This document shows positions 1 to 5,627 of a stretch of DNA of 5,627 nt, piece after piece. This DNA comes from Lachnospiraceae bacterium UBA3801 (lineage in GTDB: Bacteria > Bacillota > Clostridia > Lachnospirales > Lachnospiraceae): NCBI GenBank assembly GCA_002368685.1, contig DFEN01000026.1, forward strand, positions 1 to 5,627, given 5' to 3'. The translations under genes and the position numbers were made by a program. Positions within the stretch are counted from its first letter, which is position 1. Each line of letters starts with the position of its first letter. Below the pieces are notes generated by a model that was not told the DNA's origin, did not search any database, and saw only the letters and a list, made by a program, of their open reading frames with translations.

Positions 1-597
1 TTACTTGAACTGTTGAAACAAAAATCTGTGACCAACGGACATTTTAGAACTGGACCTGTAGTGGCGTGTGGTATGGCGAAGTATAATCCTGGAGTAGATA
101 GAAACTTTCAGGAGGTATATAACCGAGCTGATGGTCGTATGTATGCAAACAAAACTGAATTGAAAGACGGAAATTATTTGGGAGAAGTCAGGAAGCGTGA
201 AGAGAGTAATCAGCTGATTCCTGATGATAGAATGCGTAAGCTTGATAGATTATATGGGGCTTTGCATACGGTTGCAGGAGATGGATATATATTCTTAACA
301 GACCTTAAATACAATTTTTCTAGATGGTCATTATCTGCAATTACTGATTTCGGAATACCGACGGACTATATGTATGATGTCGAGGATATATGGAGAGATT
401 ATGTGCATCCTGAAGATGTAGATAAATATCTAGAAGCGGTTCAATCTGTATTAGAAGAAACACCAGTGCTATATTCCATTACCTATCGTGCCAGAAAGGC
501 GGATGGAACATATATAACTCTTAAGCCTAGAGGGTTCATTCTAAATGACAGCAAGGGTATACCTGAATACTTTGGTGGAATAATGCTTCCTCAATAG
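1..597 (+). CDS. GGDEF-PAS signalling protein, C-terminal part (5' partial)
   Basis: The frame is open to the left edge, so the true start lies outside the window; 198 residues are visible. Residues 1-55 look like the end of a GGDEF (diguanylate cyclase) domain: a strand with VVACGMAKY, then the late helix NRADGRMYANKTELK, matching the usual 'ADxxMYxxK' ending. The catalytic GGDEF loop itself is off-window, so activity cannot be judged. After a charged linker (about 56-90) comes a PAS domain of the PAS_3 type (about 91-198): GDGYIFLTDL, SRWS, the VHPED motif near 135-139, YRARKADGTY, and a final strand EYFGGIMLPQ. The known role of such proteins is c-di-GMP turnover or binding under control of a sensed signal. 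The protein ends right after the last PAS strand, whereas relatives I recall often continue into a second GGDEF domain. The TTG at 13 is not a credible start because it cuts the GGDEF domain. Confidence 0.85.
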   Translation, partial: LLELLKQKSVTNGHFRTGPVVACGMAKYNPGVDRNFQEVYNRADGRMYANKTELKDGNYLGEVRKREESNQLIPDDRMRKLDRLYGALHTVAGDGYIFLTDLKYNFSRWSLSAITDFGIPTDYMYDVEDIWRDYVHPEDVDKYLEAVQSVLEETPVLYSITYRARKADGTYITLKPRGFILNDSKGIPEYFGGIMLPQ

Positions 598-602
598 AAA
601 TT

Positions 603-645
603 ACGAGCTGTATGACGGCAGGTACGCCGTTGTTCAGCTCGTTTT
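603..645 (+). terminator. Intrinsic terminator after the GGDEF-PAS gene
   Basis: A long hairpin begins 5 bases after the stop codon. Outer stem ACGAGCTG (603-610) pairs perfectly with CAGCTCGT (635-642). After one T-T mismatch come an A-T pair and two G-T wobbles, then an inner stem ACGGC (615-619) with GCCGT (626-630) around the 6-base loop AGGTAC. A short T run (642-645) follows directly. The T run is short for an ideal terminator, but the stem is strong and the position between two unrelated genes fits. The sequence is nearly symmetric, but no convergent gene exists to use the other strand. Confidence 0.75.
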
Positions 646-670
646 GAAACTTTTGATTATTATTTATAAT
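644..670 (+). promoter_or_regulatory. Possible promoter for deoB
   Basis: A perfect -10 box TATAAT lies at 665-670. The upstream -35 options are TTGAAA at 644-649 (spacer 15, short) or TTTTGA at 642-647 (spacer 17, poorer match). It overlaps the tail of the terminator, as expected for a fresh start after the GGDEF-PAS gene. Transcription would begin near 676-678, leaving a leader of only about a dozen bases that barely contains the ribosome site. The region is so AT-rich that a chance TATAAT is possible. Confidence 0.4.
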
Positions 671-688
671 TGTGAAAAGGATTTGTTT

Positions 689-1903
689 ATGAAAAGAGTA
701 ATATGGATAGTCCTTGATAGCGTAGGAATGGGAGAGGCGCCTGATGCTGCGGATTTTGATGACGTAGGTTGTAATACCATTGGGCATATCATGGAGCAAT
801 TTCCTGATCTTGATATTCCTAATCTTAGGAGTATAGGATATGGAAATATAGAAGGTATGGTAGGAGTTAAGCCAGTGGATAAACCCCTTGGTTCATATGG
901 TAGACTCACTGAACTATCTGCAGGTAAGGATACAACTATTGGACATTGGGAGATGGTCGGGATACATACTCCAAAGAGATTTCCTACATATCCCGAAGGA
1001 TTCCCAAGTGAGATAATTGACGAATTTATTATAAGGACTGGCGTTCCAGGGGTTCTTTATAATGGTGTGGCATCAGGAACAACTATCATAAATGAATTGG
1101 GAGAGGAGATGAAGGTAAGTAAAAAGCCTATCGTCTATACCTCAGCAGACAGTGTTTTTCAGATAGCTTGTGATGAGAGTGTATATTCTCCTGAAGAACT
1201 ATATTCCATGTGCCGCATAGCAAGAGAGATTCTTACTGGTGATCATAACGTAGCGAGAGTTATAGCGCGTCCATATATCTGGGATGGAGAGAAGTATGTA
1301 AGAACCTCTAATCGTCGTGACTTTTCGAGGAAACCAGATGAACCTAATCTACTAACTATGATAAGAGACGCGGGACAGAGCGTATATGCTATAGGTAAGA
1401 TAGAGGATATATTTGCAGGTTCAGGAGTTACAGAAGCTGTTCATACCAAAGATAACGAGGATGGTATGGATAAGACTATTGAAGCTCTTGACATTGTAAA
1501 GAATGGACTTATATTTACCAATCTTGTAGAGTTTGACTCTACATGGGGACACAGAAGAGATGTGGATGGCTATGCCAAAGGTCTTGAACGCTTTGATAAG
1601 CGACTGGGAGAGCTTATGGCTAAGATAGGAACAGTGGATGGTAAGTATTCTGAAGATACTATAATCATCACGGCTGATCATGGATGCGATCCAACCTTTA
1701 AGGGGACGGATCATACTAGGGAATATATACCATTTCTGATATATGGTAACATGATAGAACCCGGAAGAAACTTAAGAACGGGAGATACCTTCGCGGATTC
1801 TGGGGAAACAGTAAGAGACCTTCTGAGTATTCCTGGCAAGCTTCCTATAGGGGAAAGTCGTTATATAGATGTATATAAAGCGTCTATTGCAAATAATCAT
1901 TAA
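689..1903 (+). CDS. deoB: Phosphopentomutase
   Basis: This 404-residue protein is full length for the family (about 390-410). Phosphopentomutase interconverts (deoxy)ribose-1-phosphate and (deoxy)ribose-5-phosphate in the cytosol, linking nucleoside breakdown to central carbon metabolism. It belongs to the alkaline phosphatase superfamily and uses two Mn2+ ions. By alignment from memory to the Bacillus cereus enzyme, the metal ligands are D10 (VLDSVGMGEAPDA), D283 and H288 (EFDSTWGHRRD), D330 and H331 (ITADHG), and H342 (GTDHTREY). The phosphorylated threonine is T82 in GKDTTIGHWE. All are present. The cap domain covers roughly residues 95-215 (YTSADSVFQIA, VIARPY). The start is ATG 689, preceded by AAAAGGA at 675-681; a TTG start at 644 would add 15 non-conserved residues and sit inside the terminator. 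No nucleoside phosphorylase or deoxyribose-phosphate aldolase gene is adjacent in the window. The next gene follows after 20 bases with no terminator. Confidence 0.96.
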   Translation: MKRVIWIVLDSVGMGEAPDAADFDDVGCNTIGHIMEQFPDLDIPNLRSIGYGNIEGMVGVKPVDKPLGSYGRLTELSAGKDTTIGHWEMVGIHTPKRFPTYPEGFPSEIIDEFIIRTGVPGVLYNGVASGTTIINELGEEMKVSKKPIVYTSADSVFQIACDESVYSPEELYSMCRIAREILTGDHNVARVIARPYIWDGEKYVRTSNRRDFSRKPDEPNLLTMIRDAGQSVYAIGKIEDIFAGSGVTEAVHTKDNEDGMDKTIEALDIVKNGLIFTNLVEFDSTWGHRRDVDGYAKGLERFDKRLGELMAKIGTVDGKYSEDTIIITADHGCDPTFKGTDHTREYIPFLIYGNMIEPGRNLRTGDTFADSGETVRDLLSIPGKLPIGESRYIDVYKASIANNH

Positions 1904-1923
1904 AAAGAAATTTTATAAATATC

Positions 1924-2673
1924 ATGGATAATACACTTATAAATAGAATTAATGAACTAGCAGAGAAGTCTTATAGCGAGAATAGATTTGTATTCACAGA
2001 CTTTCTTGATATGTCACAGCTTTCGAGCTTCTACAGTCTTGAACGTGATCTTGCATACGTGGGTACCTCTGTTTCTGGTGGGACAGAAGGATGTGAGAGA
2101 TGTATGGTCAGATTTGGAACGCCTGAGAGTCTAGGGTATGATGAGGCATTTCCAATTGTTTTGCTACATATCAGTCCAGTACAGAAGAAGTTCTCTGATG
2201 CATTAACTCATCGTGATTTTCTTGGCTCTGTGATTGGTTTAGGTATAGAGCGTACTAAACTTGGAGATATTATTGTAAGAGATAATGAGGGGTATATTTT
2301 TGTTTCTGAAAGTATCAGCGAATATATCCTTGAAAATCTGAGTAAGGTCAAGCATACAAATGTAAGGGTGGAGAAATGCCTAGATATTCCGGAGGCTGTC
2401 GCCCCTAAGTTCGCAGAAGAAAGTATAATAGTCAGTAGCAACAGACTGGATGCTATTATCGCAAGAGTATATAAGCTATCCCGAGATTTAGCTGTAAGAT
2501 ACATATCTGAAGGGAAAGTCTTTTTGTCAGGAAGACAGATGACTGAAAATGCAAAACAGCTGAAGTCAGGTGACACAGTATCTGTAAGAGGAAAGGGTAA
2601 GTTCATTTTCGAAGGTGAAGGTGGAAGTACCAAGAAGGATAAGCTATATATTAAGATAAAAAAATATGTGTGA
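1924..2673 (+). CDS. ylmH: YlmH-family S4-domain RNA-binding protein
   Basis: The 249-residue length matches YlmH (about 255). The N-terminal part has the family's FTDFLD motif (24-29) and the central signature LTHRDFLGSVIGLGIERTKLGDI (about 94-116, split here for reading as LTHRDFLGS, IGLGIERTKLGDI). A C-terminal S4 RNA-binding domain covers about 172-230: SNRLDAIIARVYKLSR, then GKVFLSGR and LKSGDTVSVRGKGKF. The Bacillus subtilis homologue was originally linked to cell division by its neighbours. More recent work places YlmH on stalled 50S-peptidyl-tRNA complexes, where it can act like RqcP in ribosome quality control; that role is established for the homologue and only inferred here. The usual ylmEFG/divIVA neighbours are absent from the window. 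The start ATG 1924 fits the family N-terminus, but only a weak A-rich stretch (1904-1911) precedes it, so translation may be coupled to deoB. Confidence 0.9.
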   Translation: MDNTLINRINELAEKSYSENRFVFTDFLDMSQLSSFYSLERDLAYVGTSVSGGTEGCERCMVRFGTPESLGYDEAFPIVLLHISPVQKKFSDALTHRDFLGSVIGLGIERTKLGDIIVRDNEGYIFVSESISEYILENLSKVKHTNVRVEKCLDIPEAVAPKFAEESIIVSSNRLDAIIARVYKLSRDLAVRYISEGKVFLSGRQMTENAKQLKSGDTVSVRGKGKFIFEGEGGSTKKDKLYIKIKKYV

Positions 2674-2723
2674 TTAAGGTATAACTCCGGGAAATGCTAG
2701 AGAATAAAACTTAGGAGAATAGA

Positions 2724-3434
2724 ATGAGAAGATTACTGGTAGTAGAGGATGATAGAGAGATAAGCGGGCTTTTGCAGCAGTTTCTTCAGGAAAATAATTT
2801 TGAGGTTGATGTAGCAAATGAAGGAAATGAAGCCTCTGAATATATTCAAAATGAAAAGTATGACATTATACTTATGGATATGATGCTGCCGTATAAATCT
2901 GGAGATGTTCTGATAAAAGAATTACGTGACAGTTCAGATAAAGATAAAAAGAGAACTCCTGTAATAGTAATATCGGCTAAGACCATGAAGGATACACGCC
3001 TCGAAGTGCTTAGAATGGGAGCGGATGATTATATCATCAAACCGTTTGATTTAGATGAGGTTCTTGTACGTATAGAAGTAGTCTTGAGACGTGCTGAGGA
3101 TACTGGAGATGAAGCTGGCGGAGCTTCAGGCGAAGTTCTTTCTTACGCTGGAATTGTACTGAATAAGGAACTGAATTCTGTAATGTATGAGGAAGTTTCT
3201 ATTAAGTTAACAGCAAAGGAAATGCAACTGCTAGAACTTTTTTTGAAGAATCCGAAGAAGACCTTTACTAAGGCGAATCTTTACGAGACAGTTTGGCAGG
3301 ATGAATATATATATGATGATAATACAATAAATGTACATATGAGTAATCTGAGAAGTAAGCTTAAGAAGGCTTCAGGAACAGAGTTTATTGAGACGGTATG
3401 GGGTATCGGATATAAGCTGAAGAGTATAGGGTGA
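2724..3434 (+). CDS. Two-component response regulator, OmpR/PhoB family
   Basis: A 236-residue DNA-binding response regulator of normal length. The receiver domain (about 1-122) has the acidic pocket E8-D9-D10 (VVEDD), the phosphorylated Asp at D52 (ILMDMMLP), the switch serine S84 (VIVISAK) and the conserved lysine K106 (YIIKPFD). A flexible linker rich in G, E and A (about 126-138) leads to a winged-helix C-terminal domain (about 138-234). That domain has KLTAKEMQLLELF, recognition helix DDNTINVHMSNLRSKL, and wing ETVWGIGYKL. All catalytic and switch residues are intact. It acts in the cytosol as a phosphorylation-dependent transcription factor. AGGAGA at 2713-2718 with 5-base spacing supports ATG 2724. 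It lies 50 bases after ylmH without a visible terminator and 3 bases before its kinase partner. The direct repeat upstream of the fic gene is a candidate target. The signal and regulon are unknown. Confidence 0.95.
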   Translation: MRRLLVVEDDREISGLLQQFLQENNFEVDVANEGNEASEYIQNEKYDIILMDMMLPYKSGDVLIKELRDSSDKDKKRTPVIVISAKTMKDTRLEVLRMGADDYIIKPFDLDEVLVRIEVVLRRAEDTGDEAGGASGEVLSYAGIVLNKELNSVMYEEVSIKLTAKEMQLLELFLKNPKKTFTKANLYETVWQDEYIYDDNTINVHMSNLRSKLKKASGTEFIETVWGIGYKLKSIG

Positions 3435-3437
3435 TAT

Positions 3438-4343
3438 ATGAAGGTAATGATTGTAGGGCTAGTTATTCTGAGTCTTCTGGTTATATATCTTCTTGTAAAA
3501 GTTATTACAATGAAGAGTAGCATAAGAAATATCAGAATGGAGCTAGGTAAAACTAAAGAGGAAAACTATAATCGTCAGATAAGAGCTACACTTATGGATA
3601 GAGAGGTTGAAAAGCTTGCTGCCGAGATAAATGAGAATCTAGATTATCAAAAGAATCTTAAACTGGAGTCGGCTAGATCCCGCCGACAGCTAGAGGAATC
3701 TATATCAGATATAGCTCATGATCTGAGAACCCCTCTTACTGTTGTAAAGGGGAATCTTCAGATGATGAGGAATGAGAATCTGAGTGATAAGGGGCGTGAA
3801 TATCTAGATATTAGTTTTAAGAAGGCAGACACCTTGAAGGAAATGGTGGATGAGTTTTTTGAGATGTCTGTTCTTGAGAGTGATCAAAATGTACTCGAAC
3901 TAAGTAAGATAGATGTACCAGTTTTTCTGTCTGAGTTTATTATCGAAAATGAGGCGTTGATAAGAGAAAAGAATCTGACTCCTAACATCATTTTGCCAGA
4001 AAAATCAATTTATATAAAGGCAGATCCGAAGAGCCTATCCAGAGTCTTTAGTAACATATTTGGCAATATATATAAATATGCGGTAAATGCCTTTGACGCG
4101 AAGGTGGAATCCATAGATGGCAGATGCATAATAACAGTGGCAAATGAAGTAGAAAGACCAGAAGAATTAGATATTAGCCGTATATTTGAGCGCACCTATC
4201 GTGCAGATAGAGCAAGAACAGCTGGTGGAGCTGGACTAGGACTCTATATAGCTAAGCTTTTAGTTGAAAAACAAAAGGGCAGTATCGAAGCAAAACTCGA
4301 GGATAAAAAACTAAAATTTGTAATCAGTTTTGCAAGTGAATAA
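3438..4343 (+). CDS. Sensor histidine kinase, small, no separate sensor domain
   Basis: A 301-residue HisKA-type kinase, the expected partner of the regulator just upstream (3-base gap). A single hydrophobic helix (about 3-24) is followed at once by a charged, probably coiled-coil stretch (about 26-88), leaving almost nothing outside the membrane. The H-box SISDIAHDLRTPLT places the phosphorylated histidine at H94; the HDLRT pattern is typical of kinases that also dephosphorylate their regulator. The ATPase domain (about 190-300) has the N-box SNIFGNIYKYA (N206, N210), an F-box-like IFERTYRAD (about 249-257) and a G2 box GGAGLGL (263-269). The classical G1 box DxGxG is missing; the sequence there is VANEVERPEE, a variant I recall from VanS-like Firmicutes kinases. 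GGTGAT at 3430-3435, overlapping the regulator's stop codon, supports ATG 3438. How it senses a signal is not evident; a membrane partner is possible but none is in the window. Confidence 0.92.
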   Translation: MKVMIVGLVILSLLVIYLLVKVITMKSSIRNIRMELGKTKEENYNRQIRATLMDREVEKLAAEINENLDYQKNLKLESARSRRQLEESISDIAHDLRTPLTVVKGNLQMMRNENLSDKGREYLDISFKKADTLKEMVDEFFEMSVLESDQNVLELSKIDVPVFLSEFIIENEALIREKNLTPNIILPEKSIYIKADPKSLSRVFSNIFGNIYKYAVNAFDAKVESIDGRCIITVANEVERPEELDISRIFERTYRADRARTAGGAGLGLYIAKLLVEKQKGSIEAKLEDKKLKFVISFASE

Positions 4344-4345
4344 TG

Positions 4346-4366
4346 TGTTGCGCTTTTGTTATGCTT
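4346..4366 (+). promoter_or_regulatory. Candidate operator: 11-base-period direct repeat before fic
   Basis: TGTTGCGCTT (4346-4355) is followed by TGTTATGCTT (4357-4366). The two copies match at 8 of 10 positions and start 11 bases apart, one helical turn. The repeat covers the -35 region and ends 6 bases before the -10 box. OmpR/PhoB-family regulators typically bind two direct half-sites at this spacing in this position when they activate. The link to the regulator at 2724-3434 is inference from proximity and geometry; the repeat is short enough that chance remains possible. Confidence 0.4.
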
Positions 4367-4378
4367 AGCGAGTATAAT
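4348..4378 (+). promoter_or_regulatory. Probable promoter of the fic gene
   Basis: A perfect -10 box TATAAT lies at 4373-4378, in a 66-base gap between the kinase and the fic gene. The best -35 candidate is TTGCGC at 4348-4353, with a long 19-base spacer. At the preferred 17-base spacing the hexamer is GCGCTT, which is poor. A good -10 with a poor -35 fits a promoter that needs an activator. Transcription would begin near 4385, giving a leader of about 25 bases that holds the ribosome site. Confidence 0.6.
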
Positions 4379-4395
4379 AAAAATATAAATACAAT

Positions 4396-4403
4396 GGAGG
4401 TGA
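4396..4403 (+). promoter_or_regulatory. Strong ribosome binding site of the fic gene
   Basis: GGAGGTGA is an uninterrupted match to the 16S rRNA 3' end and lies 6 bases before ATG 4410. It fixes the start of this gene and is the best ribosome site in the window, clearly better than those of deoB or ylmH. Confidence 0.9.
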
Positions 4404-4409
4404 CGAAAA

Positions 4410-5627
4410 ATGCCTATATTAAACAAAAATAAAACACTTATCTCAGATAAGGATGCTAAGGCAATTGAGCAAATGCTTAAAGGTTCGCTTGAAGAGCATA
4501 TTGAAAAATTGAAGGAGAATCGGGATTCCGATGTTTGTGATGATCCCGACTTTTATAATCCTATTATCGAGGTTTATCAGAATCAGTTGGATAATCTTAG
4601 ACAGACTATTCAGGATTATAGAAATCAGACTGACACTGATTTAAGTGTTGGCGATTTTATGGATCAGGTATTTGACAACATAGCGGAGAAAACCATTGAG
4701 GTTATGGATAAGGAAAATCCTGAGTATGGACAGTTTAGTCAAACTGTAATGAATAGCTTTGGAAATGCGAAGTTATTAGACTATATGATGGGGGAAGAGG
4801 GAAAGCTTCTTGATAGAGATACTACACAGGGATTTGATAATTCAGCCGCTAATTTTACATTTGTTAATAAACCTATGCCTGGAATAGAAAAAATAGGTGA
4901 GTATAATCCTGCAACAGATAGTGTAAAGGATCTGTATAAGGGGAGAACTGCTAATTCGACTACACTTAGTGCTGATGTAGAAAAATTACAGAAGCAGTTA
5001 AACGACATTCCCGATGATGAGGAACATGCACAACAAAGAGAAAAAATACAGGGAAAAATAGATGGATTTGTTAAGGGGACATTTGGACTTAACGCAGGTG
5101 CAGAGGTGGCCAGAATACATTCTGTAGAGCTTATGAATAAGGAACAGGTTACGTTTGGTGATCTGTTTAATGCAATAAGTGAAATAAATGAAGCTGCAAG
5201 ACCAGGTGATCCGGCGGGAGGAAAGCTTCGTGGTATTGGAGTTGGATTCGGTGGAATAGTAGGTACCAGTGCATCATATGTTCCAAAGCAGTTATATAAT
5301 ATTTTAGATAAAGTAGCTGATGGAATGAATCAGATTAAGCAGATTGATGATAAAAATCTTCAGAAGACTATGGCAGTTCAGCTGGCTGCATTTGCTTATC
5401 AAATGACATTGTCAGCCCATTCTTTTGGCGATGGAAATGGAAGATCCTGCCGACTCTTTAGTGATACGATACTTCAGACATTTGGTCTTCCTCCAAACAC
5501 ACCAATTCCAGAGCAGCAGACTCTTTCTGCTTCAATGGGCGAAAAAATGGACTTCTCAAAGGGCGCTGATGCATTTTATAAGAGTGTTCAGCTGAGTGAT
5601 GTTGAGCTTAAAAAGGATCCTGAGATT
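4410..5627 (+). CDS. Large Fic-domain protein, probable AMP transferase (3' partial)
   Basis: Translating from ATG 4410 gives 406 codons with no stop before the right edge, so the C-terminus is missing. Residues 337-348 read HSFGDGNGRSCR, a complete match to the Fic consensus HxFx(D/E)GNGRxxR, with serine where proline is commoner. The surrounding fold also fits: a helix DLFNAISEINEAARPG (251-266), KLRGIGVGFGG (272-282), a flap-like segment before SYVPKQLYNILDKV (289-302), the helix AVQLAAFAYQMTLSA (322-336) before the motif, and CRLFSDTILQTFGL after it. Fic enzymes usually transfer AMP from ATP to hydroxyl side chains of target proteins; H337 would be the general base, D341 the metal ligand and R345/R348 the phosphate contacts. 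Residues 1-240 are mainly helical, acidic and Q/N/K-rich with no domain I recognise. No signal peptide or membrane segment is seen. No small antitoxin gene precedes it. Target and role (toxin, effector or housekeeping modifier) are unknown. Confidence 0.88.
   Translation, partial: MPILNKNKTLISDKDAKAIEQMLKGSLEEHIEKLKENRDSDVCDDPDFYNPIIEVYQNQLDNLRQTIQDYRNQTDTDLSVGDFMDQVFDNIAEKTIEVMDKENPEYGQFSQTVMNSFGNAKLLDYMMGEEGKLLDRDTTQGFDNSAANFTFVNKPMPGIEKIGEYNPATDSVKDLYKGRTANSTTLSADVEKLQKQLNDIPDDEEHAQQREKIQGKIDGFVKGTFGLNAGAEVARIHSVELMNKEQVTFGDLFNAISEINEAARPGDPAGGKLRGIGVGFGGIVGTSASYVPKQLYNILDKVADGMNQIKQIDDKNLQKTMAVQLAAFAYQMTLSAHSFGDGNGRSCRLFSDTILQTFGLPPNTPIPEQQTLSASMGEKMDFSKGADAFYKSVQLSDVELKKDPEI
4520..4554 (+). 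other. Terminator-like hairpin inside the fic coding start
   Basis: TCGGGAT (4520-4526) pairs perfectly with ATCCCGA (4543-4549) around a 16-base loop, and C plus TTTT follows (4550-4554). It lies about 110 bases into the fic coding sequence. The stem is short, the loop large and the T run brief, so it may be a coincidence of coding sequence rather than an attenuator. Confidence 0.25.

Noticed and set aside
644..688. TTG start for deoB giving 15 extra residues
   Set aside because: The added residues are not part of the conserved N-terminus, which begins at MKRVIWIVLDS, and the TTG lies within the terminator's T run.
598..688. Continuation of the GGDEF-PAS protein in another frame after 597 (frameshift)
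   Set aside because: The deoB frame is open here and reads NYELYDGRYAVVQ, but this does not resemble the domain that would follow the PAS, and the bases form a terminator stem.
536..799. Antisense open frame across the terminator and the start of deoB
   Set aside because: Opposite to well-supported genes, no recognisable protein motifs and no ribosome site of note; treated as a shadow. The same holds for the other antisense frames at 664-909, 1421-1714, 2208-2633, 3281-3523, 4010-4195, 4244-4426 and 4781-5008.
2680..2685. TATAAC upstream of the response regulator as a -10 box
   Set aside because: The bases at -35 spacing are an A run inside the ylmH coding end; no convincing promoter, so read-through from upstream is the simpler view.
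4351..4370. Possible terminator hairpin CGCT...AGCG after the kinase
   Set aside because: Only four base pairs and no T run after the 3' arm; the same bases are better explained as promoter and direct repeat.
4554..4559. TATAAT inside the fic coding sequence as an internal promoter
   Set aside because: No -35 at acceptable spacing (nearest TTGTGA gives 13 bases), in an AT-rich coding region where such hexamers arise by chance.

Overview
The window is an AT-rich stretch of apparently chromosomal DNA with every gene on the + strand. The style suggests a Gram-positive Clostridia member, most likely Lachnospiraceae (a Butyrivibrio-like rumen or gut anaerobe). Reasons: the GGDEF-PAS protein style, a YlmH-family S4 protein, heavy use of AGA and ATA codons, strong GGAGGTGA-type ribosome sites, and a VanR/VanS-like two-component pair. 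This taxonomic call is from recollection of protein style and was not checked by a search.

Layout. (1) 1-597: C-terminal part of a c-di-GMP signalling protein (end of a GGDEF domain, then a PAS domain), open at the left edge and closed by a hairpin terminator at 603-645. (2) 689-1903: phosphopentomutase DeoB, complete, with a possible promoter just after the terminator. (3) 1924-2673: YlmH-like S4 RNA-binding protein, 20 bases after deoB. (4) 2724-3434 and 3438-4343: an OmpR/PhoB-type response regulator and a small histidine kinase with one membrane helix and no obvious sensor domain, separated by 3 bases. No terminator is visible from 689 to 4343, so deoB, ylmH, regulator and kinase may share a transcript. 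(5) 4410-5627: a gene with a strong ribosome site and its own likely promoter that runs off the right edge. It encodes at least 406 residues with a complete Fic motif (HSFGDGNGRSCR), so it is probably a protein-modifying (AMPylating) enzyme with a long N-terminal region that I do not recognise.

The most interesting point is the junction between the kinase and the fic gene. The 66-base gap carries a TATAAT -10 box with a poor -35, and a 10-base imperfect direct repeat with an 11-base period just upstream of the -10. That is the geometry OmpR/PhoB-family regulators bind. It suggests, as inference only, that the two-component system next door controls the fic gene. No CRISPR array, tRNA, rRNA, insertion sequence or attachment site was seen, and no gap without a gene exceeds 91 bases.
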